The notes under the pieces were generated by a model. It worked only from the letters and a program-made list of their open reading frames with translations, had not been told where the DNA came from and searched no databases. From assembly GCA_022706175.1 (NCBI GenBank), contig JAKJDB010000226.1, positions 1 to 5,328 of the forward strand: 5,328 nucleotides of DNA. The letters are read 5' to 3'. How positions within the stretch are numbered: position 1 is the first letter of the stretch; each line of letters starts with the position of its first letter. Source of the DNA: Candidatus Zhuqueibacterota bacterium. GTDB taxonomy: Bacteria; KSB1; UBA2214. The position numbers were made by a program, and so were the translations under genes. Shown here piece by piece: positions 1-5,328 of this stretch.

Positions 1-525
1 TAATCCGATATATTCGTTTTCAATCAACCGGTCCCACTCGATATTGGCGATGGGATCCTCTTCGATATGGTTGGCCTGCTCCAGCGCCAGCAGATAAGCG
101 ATGCCGACCGCGGCGGAAGAGCTCAGGCCGCCCACCGGCAAGTTTCCTTCGATCACGCCGACGATGCCATGGGATAACGCGTACTTTTTTTTCAGAGCAT
201 AGGCCGCGCCCCGGGCATAATTGCCCCAATCCATCTCCCGTTTGGCCGGAATGTTCTGCAAAGAAAATGAAACCTGACCTGGAAAATTGACGCTGAGCAA
301 ACGCACTTCAGGCCTGGGCTGCTCCGCATAAACCAGAAGCACATTGCGGTCCACTGTCATGCCGGTGACCAGACCCAGCTGGTGGTCTACATGTGCGCCC
401 AACGGGCATACGCGGTATGGACTTTTAACCACACGCAGGGATTCGGGCGTCAACTGTGGAAATGAGGATAGTAGGATCGAGCGAAGCTTTTCAATCCGCA
501 CATCATCACGCGTTGTGGGCGGCAC
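1..525 (-). CDS. GHMP-family sugar kinase, galacturonokinase-like (partial, C-terminus beyond left edge)
   Basis: This frame has no stop down to base 1, so only the first 175 residues of a protein of probably about 370-430 are present. The GHMP substrate motif is seen as SPYRVCPLGAHVDHQ (residues 35-49) and the phosphate-binding motif as GGLSSSAAVG (132-141), followed by a DRLIENEYIGL segment (165-175). Family members phosphorylate a sugar at C1 with ATP in the cytoplasm. In classical galactokinase the first motif is GRVNLIGEHTDYN; here the Glu of GEHTD is Ala (44), while His45 and Asp47 remain. From memory, plant galacturonokinase carries the same SPYRxCPLGAHxDHQ form and a similar WGxYARGAxYAL stretch, so galacturonate is my inferred substrate. 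I chose GTG at 525 because AGGA lies 7 bases upstream and the N-terminus then matches the plant protein in length. An in-frame ATG at 570 lacks a ribosome site and would overlap def by 65 bases. Galactokinase is the alternative. Confidence 0.85.
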   Translation of the reverse strand, partial: MPPTTRDDVRIEKLRSILLSSFPQLTPESLRVVKSPYRVCPLGAHVDHQLGLVTGMTVDRNVLLVYAEQPRPEVRLLSVNFPGQVSFSLQNIPAKREMDWGNYARGAAYALKKKYALSHGIVGVIEGNLPVGGLSSSAAVGIAYLLALEQANHIEEDPIANIEWDRLIENEYIGL

Positions 526-1132
526 TCGTGGGTCCTGTTCGTTGATCGGAATGAAAAACAATGGTATCATCTTTTTTGTGATAGAGGGCAAGGAACCGTT
601 GCTGAACCTCTTGCAGAGAAATCGGTGACCGGTCAGGCTCCTCATCACCGGATCCGTTCTCTTTCTTCTCCAACCAGACCAGAGTGGTCAGATCCGCTCG
701 ATCGATGTAGAGAATGCCGTTCAGATGGTCGATCTCGTGCTGCAGAACTCGGGCGAAATGATCCTTGGCCTTGATGTGGATGGGTTGACCGTCTGGATCC
801 ACGGCTCTAACTTCTACTTTATAGGCGCGCGAGACTTCCGCCTGCAGATGCGGCAGGCTGAGACAGCCCTCCGTCTCCACCACTTTTTTCTCGCTCTGGG
901 CAATGATCTTGGGATTGATCAAAACATATAGATTGTTTTTATCAAGGTCTCGTGCCACCAACACCTGTTTGTCCACGTTCACCTGATTGGCAGCCAGTCC
1001 GACCCCATCCTCCGCGTACATCGTCTGAATCAGATCTGCGATAAACGCAGGCGTCACCTCGCCCGCCTGGCAAAGCTTTGCTCGTTTGCGTAGAGTGGGA
1101 TGGCCGTATTTGATAACCGGCAATAAAGCCAT
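506..1132 (-). CDS. def: Peptide deformylase
   Basis: The enzyme removes the formyl group from the N-terminal methionine of nascent proteins at the ribosome. The 208-residue product shows all three family motifs: GVGLAANQV (43-51, with Gln50), EGCLSLP (88-94, with metal ligand Cys90) and QHEIDHLNG (131-139, with metal ligands His132 and His136 and catalytic Glu133). Motif 1 has Asn where many deformylases have Pro; I regard this as a tolerated variant. Beyond the core, about 40 residues form a charged tail (KKENGSGDEEPDRSP, then an amphipathic stretch), making the protein longer than the roughly 170-residue E. coli enzyme. ATG at 1132 is chosen because AAGGGA lies 8 bases upstream and the family N-terminus (LLPVIKYGHPTLRKRA) begins right after it. 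The frame stays open up to 1222, but that would overlap the phosphatase gene. The gene starts 13 bases after the phosphatase stop, and its end overlaps the kinase start. Confidence 0.97.
   Translation of the reverse strand: MALLPVIKYGHPTLRKRAKLCQAGEVTPAFIADLIQTMYAEDGVGLAANQVNVDKQVLVARDLDKNNLYVLINPKIIAQSEKKVVETEGCLSLPHLQAEVSRAYKVEVRAVDPDGQPIHIKAKDHFARVLQHEIDHLNGILYIDRADLTTLVWLEKKENGSGDEEPDRSPISLQEVQQRFLALYHKKDDTIVFHSDQRTGPTSAAHNA
533..536 (-). promoter_or_regulatory. Ribosome binding site (AGGA) for the GHMP kinase
   Basis: The minus strand reads CAGGA here, with AGGA 7 bases before the GTG at 525-523. It lies inside the end of def, as expected for overlapping, translationally coupled genes. 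It is the main sequence reason for preferring GTG at 525 over ATG at 570, which is preceded by AAAAAAG only. Confidence 0.45.
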
Positions 1133-1140
1133 GATCGTCT

Positions 1141-1146
1141 TCCCTT
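1141..1146 (-). promoter_or_regulatory. Ribosome binding site (AAGGGA) for def, overlapping the upstream stop codon
   Basis: The minus strand reads TGAAGGGA, in which TGA (1148-1146) is the phosphatase stop codon and AAGGGA is the Shine-Dalgarno site, 8 bases from the def ATG. A ribosome ending on the phosphatase would be placed to restart on def. The site also settles the def start at 1132. Confidence 0.65.
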
Positions 1147-2921
1147 CAGTAGATGCTTTTATTTTGTTTGGGCGTAACTGCGACCGCCATGGCGGTAAAA
1201 TCGTCCTGCAATCGGACCTCATTGGTAAAGGATTTGATCGTGCGAAAAGCGTTCCGTAATATGCCTTTTACCGGCAATCGACGCCATTCGCGTAAATTCT
1301 CCAACAGGCGTTCTTCACCGAACAACTCCCCCCGTGGGTCCATGGCCTCGGTGATTCCGTCGGTATAGAGAAAGATGAGATCGCCGGGCTGAAGCTGAAT
1401 GCGTCCTAACTCGTAGGGTGCGTTGTGGACAAAACCGAGCACGGTTCCACCGGCCTCCAGCGGCTGCCATCGGCCATCCGCATGCAGCAGAATCGGGTGA
1501 CAATGCCCGGCATTGCAATAAAACAGCTCATCCGTCTCCGTGGAAAGCACGCCGTAAAAAAAGGTGACATAGCTTTGATGAGAAATGCGGTCTTTTAACA
1601 CGTTGTTCAATTCAAAAATCATTTCGTTCACAGGAACCGGCAGGCGCACCATGCTGCGATAGGTTGAATACAGCGTGGCCATGAGCAGAGCGCCGGGTAT
1701 CCCTTTTCCCGCTACGTCGCCGATAGTGATGCCGATACGCTGGGATGAGAGCTGGATACAGTCGTAGAGATCACCGCCCACAGCCCGGCTTGGGATGTTC
1801 AAAGCCGCGAAATCATATCCATCCACCTTTGGCCAACGGCGCGGCAGAAGAACGCGCTGGAGTTGTCTGGCGATGTTCAGCTCGCGTTCCATCTCTTTCT
1901 TTTCCATGGCCTCGGCGTAGAGCCAGGCATGGTCGATGGCCACAGCCGCCTGACCGGCGACGGCCTGCACGAGTTTTCGCTGATTCTTTTGAAAGGCCGC
2001 CTTTTGATTGCTCTCCAGGTTTAAAACACCCAGAATCCGTTCATGATGAATCAGCGGCACATCCAATTCCGATTGTGTGTCCAGATACATGGGAAAATAG
2101 CGAGGATCTTTGGATACATCATGAACCAAAACCGGTTTGTTGTTCTGCAGCACCCATGCACACAAACCCTCCCTCTTTTGAGCAAAGCATCGGTCGTCAA
2201 ACAGCGGCGCAGGGCCACGATGGACTGTGCGGGCGATGGTTTTCCCACGCGGATCTAGAAGAAATATCGATCCCTTATCATAGGGGACCACCTGCTGCAG
2301 ACTGTCTAAAATCGTTTCGAGCAGTTTATCCAAGTCCAGAATGGAGTTGATTTTCCGCGACAAGGCGAGCAACAGATCTTTTTCCAGCGCAATGCGGCGC
2401 AACAGGTGGGTCACTCGAGTATGGCGTAGGACCAGCGCTGTTTGTCTTCCAACCTCCAGCAGCAGCGGCGTTCTGTCCTCAAGATGGGCCTGAAAAGAGG
2501 CTTGAGCGTCGCATAGCAGTGCACCCCAGAGTTTTCCATCGATATTCAAGGGCAGCAGCACACTTGGGGTCCACTTGATGCCCAGCTTGCGCAAAAAAGC
2601 CGATTCACCCAAATTTCGGGCGGTTACAGAGTCGGGCTGAACGAATGGCAGCTCTTGGTCGGAGTTTAAAAGTTTAAAAAGTGGATCAGTCTTACTCAAC
2701 AAAGCTGCCGGTGCAGCCGGCCGGAATCCTACGGCTTTTTCAAAACTCAGCCATTTATCCATTTCTTTAGTAATCAGGAGAATCGCCCTTTTGGCGCCGC
2801 ACAAAACAGGCAGCGTTGCCATCACAAATCTCAGCGCACCTTGATAACTGGAGTAATTCGTCAATTCGGCGCTGAACTGTTTGATTTGTTTTTTATAATG
2901 TTCTGAACGATTCAGTGGCAT
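1146..2921 (-). CDS. GAF-GAF-PP2C serine/threonine phosphatase, RsbU/SpoIIE type
   Basis: This is a soluble signalling phosphatase of about 591 residues. Two GAF-like sensor domains (roughly 20-165 and 185-340) are followed by a charged helical linker (EAMEKKEMERELNIARQLQRV, about 340-360) and a PP2C domain to the end. The linker ends in the LQRVLLPRRWP segment usual just before RsbU-type PP2C domains. The metal-binding acidic residues are intact: VGGDLYD (Asp384, Asp387), GDVAGKG (Asp402), YTDGITEA (Asp521) and QDDFT (573-574); NAGH (470-473) is also present, so it should be active. I see no transmembrane segment, kinase or receiver domain. Relatives dephosphorylate anti-sigma-factor antagonists (STAS proteins) in partner-switching pathways, but no such partner is encoded here, so target and ligand are unknown. 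The start is ATG at 2921 or GTG at 2927; GGA lies 5 bases before the GTG and 11 before the ATG, which does not decide it. Confidence 0.93.
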   Translation of the reverse strand: MPLNRSEHYKKQIKQFSAELTNYSSYQGALRFVMATLPVLCGAKRAILLITKEMDKWLSFEKAVGFRPAAPAALLSKTDPLFKLLNSDQELPFVQPDSVTARNLGESAFLRKLGIKWTPSVLLPLNIDGKLWGALLCDAQASFQAHLEDRTPLLLEVGRQTALVLRHTRVTHLLRRIALEKDLLLALSRKINSILDLDKLLETILDSLQQVVPYDKGSIFLLDPRGKTIARTVHRGPAPLFDDRCFAQKREGLCAWVLQNNKPVLVHDVSKDPRYFPMYLDTQSELDVPLIHHERILGVLNLESNQKAAFQKNQRKLVQAVAGQAAVAIDHAWLYAEAMEKKEMERELNIARQLQRVLLPRRWPKVDGYDFAALNIPSRAVGGDLYDCIQLSSQRIGITIGDVAGKGIPGALLMATLYSTYRSMVRLPVPVNEMIFELNNVLKDRISHQSYVTFFYGVLSTETDELFYCNAGHCHPILLHADGRWQPLEAGGTVLGFVHNAPYELGRIQLQPGDLIFLYTDGITEAMDPRGELFGEERLLENLREWRRLPVKGILRNAFRTIKSFTNEVRLQDDFTAMAVAVTPKQNKSIY

Positions 2922-2986
2922 GATCACGTGGTTCCATCAAGAGTGTAGAGAGAATAATGCCTGTTGTAGCAGCCTAGCGCAAGATC

Positions 2987-3865
2987 TCATACTTTTTCGT
3001 CCACAGTCTGTTCCGCAGCGTGGTAGGAACTGCGAACCATGGGACCGGCTTGCACATGATCAAATCCCAGTCCCAAACATTGCCGGCGTAGATTAGTAAA
3101 CTCTTCGGGTGGTAGATAGCGCACCACAGGAAGATGTTCCTTGGACGGCGCCAGGTATTGGCCAAGAGTTAGAATGCGGCATCCAGCCGATCGCAGCGTT
3201 TTCGCTGCTTCCAACACCTCCGACTCGCTCTCCCCCAAGCCCAGCATCAAACCGGATTTGGTGACAAACCCTTTAAGAGCTGCATAATGTAATACTTTAA
3301 GAGATTGATTGAAATCGGCTTGAGGCCGAACAGTAGAATATAACCTTGGCACAGTTTCCAGGTTATGATTCAACACGTCCGGGCATGCCTCCAGCAAAAT
3401 ATCCAGCGACAACGTATCGCCCTGCAAATCCGGTATCAGGACTTCTATTCGGCAATATGGATTAAGCCGGCGGATCGCTGAGATAGTGGCGTTAAAATGG
3501 CCGGCGCCGCCGTCGGGCAAATCGTCCCGGGTAACTGAAGTGACCACAGCATAACGCAGCTTGAGGGTCTGAACTGCCTGGGCGACACGCAAAGGCTCCT
3601 CTGCATCAGGGGGATCAGGGCGACCGTGCTCGATGGCGCAAAAACGACAATTTCGGCTGCAGCGTGCGCCCAGGATCATAAACGTGGCCGTTCGGCGCGA
3701 CCAGCAGTCTCCGATATTGGGACACCGCGCACTAGAGCAGACGGTGTTGAGATTTTTCTCTTGGAGCAGCCGTTTAAGCTCGGGATAATATCCCGTGCCG
3801 GGCATCTCCATTTTAAGCCATTTAGGCTTTTGCTTTAGAGTCATGGTTGAAAAATTGGTTCTCAT
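2987..3865 (-). CDS. lipA: Lipoyl synthase
   Basis: This radical SAM enzyme inserts two sulfurs into octanoyl groups attached to E2 and GcvH lipoyl domains, the last step of lipoyl cofactor assembly. The 292-residue product has both iron-sulfur cluster motifs: Cys43, Cys48 and Cys54 (CSSARCPNIGDC, auxiliary cluster) and Cys69, Cys73 and Cys76 (CSRNCRFC, the radical SAM cluster). The C-terminal RSSYHA (278-283) supplies the serine ligand of the auxiliary cluster. Other family hallmarks are VTSVTRDDLPDGGAGHF, LNHNLETVPRLY, TKSGLMLGLGE and LTLGQYLAPS. Length is normal. The start is uncertain: ATG at 3865 has only AAGAG directly against it, and an in-frame ATG at 3844 (residue 8) also precedes the conserved KPKWLK. 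Neither has a well-spaced ribosome site. It lies 57 bases after thyX and one gene away from an E2 acyltransferase, the class of protein LipA modifies; lipB is not in the window. Confidence 0.97.
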   Translation of the reverse strand: MRTNFSTMTLKQKPKWLKMEMPGTGYYPELKRLLQEKNLNTVCSSARCPNIGDCWSRRTATFMILGARCSRNCRFCAIEHGRPDPPDAEEPLRVAQAVQTLKLRYAVVTSVTRDDLPDGGAGHFNATISAIRRLNPYCRIEVLIPDLQGDTLSLDILLEACPDVLNHNLETVPRLYSTVRPQADFNQSLKVLHYAALKGFVTKSGLMLGLGESESEVLEAAKTLRSAGCRILTLGQYLAPSKEHLPVVRYLPPEEFTNLRRQCLGLGFDHVQAGPMVRSSYHAAEQTVDEKV

Positions 3866-3922
3866 CTCTTGCAGGTGATCACTCTTTCAGCTGACCACGC
3901 TGTTGCGGCGCCTGATTCGGAA

Positions 3923-4612
3923 CTATTCTTCGTTCCATTTTTCTCCGCGAATGACAAATTTAACAAAGGCCGCATAGGTCCAGGGCATTTTCTGCTGAAA
4001 CACAGCGGCAAGTGCCTCCGCATACTGACGAATTTCGAACTGGGCATGTTCTTCCATGCGCAGGCCAAGAAAATTTTGCAGACTGCGTGCATTGATGGTC
4101 CAGTAAAATTGGGTGTAAAGAGAGAGCGGCAAAACCAGCCGAGCGTGTTCTCTGGCCACGCCGTTTTCCAGCAGCTCCTGATACAGAGCGTAGGCAGCCT
4201 CGTAGGAGGCCGCCATTCTGGCTTTTAACCGTTCGTTCAATGCAGGCGGTAGTTGCTCATACTGATAGTTTTTCGCCTTTTGCGAACGCAGCGATTGCGG
4301 CAGACAGAACTCCTCTCTCATCGTGGTGTAACGGCCGGAGATCTCGTTGTAACTGGCCATGCGGTGACGGAACCATTGCCGGGCGACGAATAGCGGGCAT
4401 TTAATATGAAATTTGAAAACCGAATGTTCAAATGGAGTTTCATGATGATTGGCCAGCAGAAATTGAATCAATTTCTGATCCCGTTCGTCATCGGCTGTTC
4501 CCTTTCCGAAGGAGACCCTGGCGGCCTCCACTACCGCCTGGTCTCCGCCCATGAAATCGATCAAGCGGACAAATCCAAAGTCCAATACCGCTGTTCCATG
4601 TGTGTTTTCCAC
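3923..4612 (-). CDS. thyX: Flavin-dependent thymidylate synthase
   Basis: ThyX makes dTMP from dUMP using methylenetetrahydrofolate, NADPH and FAD, and unlike ThyA it yields tetrahydrofolate rather than dihydrofolate. The signature RHRx7S is seen as RHRMASYNEIS (82-92), preceded by PLFVARQWF and followed by GRY. Upstream, HHETPFEHSVFKFHIKCP (56-73) is the usual nucleotide/FAD region, and near the C-terminus NARSLQNFLGLRMEEHAQFEIR carries the family's conserved Arg/Asn residues. I set the start at GTG 4612 (229 residues) because GGGAGG lies 9 bases upstream. The frame extends to another GTG at 4645, which overlaps the E2 stop as GTGA and would add 11 residues, but it has no Shine-Dalgarno site and the extra residues show no family character. 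It sits between the E2 and lipA genes with no functional link I know of, which suggests simple co-transcription. Confidence 0.96.
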   Translation of the reverse strand: MENTHGTAVLDFGFVRLIDFMGGDQAVVEAARVSFGKGTADDERDQKLIQFLLANHHETPFEHSVFKFHIKCPLFVARQWFRHRMASYNEISGRYTTMREEFCLPQSLRSQKAKNYQYEQLPPALNERLKARMAASYEAAYALYQELLENGVAREHARLVLPLSLYTQFYWTINARSLQNFLGLRMEEHAQFEIRQYAEALAAVFQQKMPWTYAAFVKFVIRGEKWNEE

Positions 4613-4621
4613 CGGCTTTCG

Positions 4622-4627
4622 CCTCCC
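4622..4627 (-). promoter_or_regulatory. Ribosome binding site (GGGAGG) deciding the thyX start
   Basis: The minus strand reads TCTGGGAGGCGAAAGCCG directly before GTG at 4612-4610, placing a strong Shine-Dalgarno core 9 bases from that codon. The upstream in-frame GTG at 4645 is preceded by an A/T-rich stretch without such a site. The site lies in the 29-base gap after the E2 stop. Confidence 0.7.
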
Positions 4628-4641
4628 AGAATTAACGAGAG

Positions 4642-5328
4642 TCACTCGAGCTGAAAATTTTCTAAAAGAGCCACGATGCGCTGTAAAAAACGACCTGCCA
4701 AAAGGCCGTCGATGATGCGATGGTCATAGGTCAAGCTGAGGTACATCATGCTGCGAATGGCGATATGGTCATCCTGCCATACCACCACTCGTTTTTTGAT
4801 GGCGCCGGCGCCAAGGATGGCGACCTGTGGTTGATGAATAATCGGCGTTCCGAACAGATTGCCGAATGTACCGATGTTGGTGATGGTAAAGGTGCCTTCC
4901 TGCACCTCCTGCGGCGTCAATTGTTTGTTCCGGCTGCGCTGCACGAGATCTTCGATGGTCCTGGCCAGGCCCAGCAGATTCTGCTGATCCGCATGGCGAA
5001 TGACCGGCACGATGAGCCCTTGCTCCAGTCCCACGGCAATGCCGATGTGGATGGCCTTTTTCAGTATGATTTGATCGCCGTTTACCGATGCGTGCAACAG
5101 AGGAAACTCGCGCAGCGCCTGTGCGGCGGCCTGGACAAAGAAGGCGGTAAAAGTCAGCGACACGCGCTCCCGTTTTTCAAATGATTCTTTGACCCGGTCA
5201 CGGTATGCGACGATGGAGGTCACATCCGCCTCAGCCACCGAAGTGACATGCGCAGCGGTCCGTTTACTGAAAACCATATGCTCGGCGATCCGACGGCGGA
5301 CATGATCCATGGGAATGATTTTTTCGCT
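4642..5328 (-). CDS. 2-oxo acid dehydrogenase E2, dihydrolipoamide acyltransferase (partial, N-terminus beyond right edge)
   Basis: This is the catalytic core of an E2 subunit, which moves the acyl group from lipoamide to CoA in a pyruvate, 2-oxoglutarate or branched-chain 2-oxo acid dehydrogenase complex. The 228 residues present begin mid-protein with SEKIIPMDHVRRRIAEHM, the typical opening of the catalytic domain. The frame is open through 5328, so the Met at 5310 is internal and the lipoyl and E3-binding domains lie outside the window. Visible hallmarks are GLIVPVIRHAD, GTFTITNIGTFGNLFGTPII, HQPQVAILGAGAIKKR and the active-site HRIIDG (bases 4705-4722), whose His and Asp are intact. The C-terminus LLENFQLE is normal. 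Which complex it serves cannot be told without the E1 genes. It is the first gene of the visible run and the kind of protein whose lipoyl groups LipA, two genes downstream, completes. Confidence 0.95.
   Translation of the reverse strand, partial: SEKIIPMDHVRRRIAEHMVFSKRTAAHVTSVAEADVTSIVAYRDRVKESFEKRERVSLTFTAFFVQAAAQALREFPLLHASVNGDQIILKKAIHIGIAVGLEQGLIVPVIRHADQQNLLGLARTIEDLVQRSRNKQLTPQEVQEGTFTITNIGTFGNLFGTPIIHQPQVAILGAGAIKKRVVVWQDDHIAIRSMMYLSLTYDHRIIDGLLAGRFLQRIVALLENFQLE

Noticed and set aside
20..229. A short minus-strand open frame, Arg/Gly-rich
   Set aside because: It is an out-of-frame shadow of the kinase gene, whose true frame carries the GHMP motifs.
344..628. A 94-codon plus-strand open frame over the def/kinase junction
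   Set aside because: It is antisense to two real coding sequences and has no domain or ribosome site.
1133..1222. A 30-residue N-terminal extension of peptide deformylase
   Set aside because: It would overlap the phosphatase gene by 77 bases, whereas the ATG at 1132 has a good ribosome site and the normal family N-terminus.
1745..2350. A 201-codon open frame on the plus strand inside the phosphatase gene
   Set aside because: It is antisense to a gene with intact GAF and PP2C motifs, and its Arg/Pro/Ser-rich translation shows no recognisable domain.
2928..2986. Possible promoter between lipA and the phosphatase gene (TTGCGC, then TATTCT)
   Set aside because: The two boxes are 20 bases apart and both are weak matches, so they cannot be told from chance.
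3866..3922. Possible hairpin or terminator between thyX and lipA (GGTCA...TGATCACC)
   Set aside because: Only three or four base pairs form before mismatches, and no T-run follows.
3869..4228. A 119-codon plus-strand open frame across the end of thyX
   Set aside because: It mirrors thyX codons on the other strand and has no ribosome site or family motif.
4720..5184. A 154-codon open frame on the plus strand inside the E2 gene
   Set aside because: It is antisense to the conserved acyltransferase core, and its translation resembles no known family.

Overview
The window is a compact, one-directional stretch of a bacterial chromosome. Six protein genes all lie on the minus strand and cover almost every base. 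Read in transcription order (from position 5328 down to 1) they are: the C-terminal catalytic part of a 2-oxo acid dehydrogenase E2 acyltransferase (cut by the right edge), the flavin-dependent thymidylate synthase ThyX, lipoyl synthase LipA, a GAF-GAF-PP2C phosphatase of the RsbU/SpoIIE type, peptide deformylase Def, and the N-terminal part of a GHMP-family sugar kinase (cut by the left edge). Longer open frames on the plus strand are antisense shadows. I see no RNA gene, mobile element, CRISPR array or convincing terminator.

The spacing looks like an operon or a run of co-transcribed genes. E2 to thyX is 29 bases with the start I favour, thyX to lipA 57, lipA to the phosphatase about 65, and phosphatase to def 13. 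The def stop and kinase start overlap by about 20 bases. Several starts are GTG, and three are best decided by Shine-Dalgarno position: a GGGAGG for thyX, an AAGGGA that shares a base with the phosphatase stop codon for def, and an AGGA for the kinase.

Functionally, E2 and LipA belong together, because LipA makes the lipoyl cofactor carried by E2 proteins. ThyX and Def are housekeeping enzymes (dTMP synthesis and N-terminal deformylation). The phosphatase is a signalling output protein with no visible partner in the window.

The most interesting gene is the left-edge kinase. Its sugar-binding motif (SPYRVCPLGAHVDHQ) and its WGNYARGAAYAL, GLSSSAAVGIAYLLALE and DRLIENEYIGL segments resemble, as I recall it, plant galacturonokinase (Arabidopsis GalAK) much more than classical GalK, in which the first motif reads GRVNLIGEHTDYN. 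It may be a bacterial galacturonate-1-phosphate-forming kinase.

The organism cannot be named from this sequence. Moderate GC content, the mixed housekeeping order, the GAF-PP2C protein and the E2 motif style (FGTPIIHQPQVAILGAGAI) would suit a free-living bacterium of the FCB group or a related candidate phylum (KSB1- or Calditrichota-like), but this is a low-confidence impression. Apart from the kinase, the region is ordinary; I found no evidence of a new multi-gene system.
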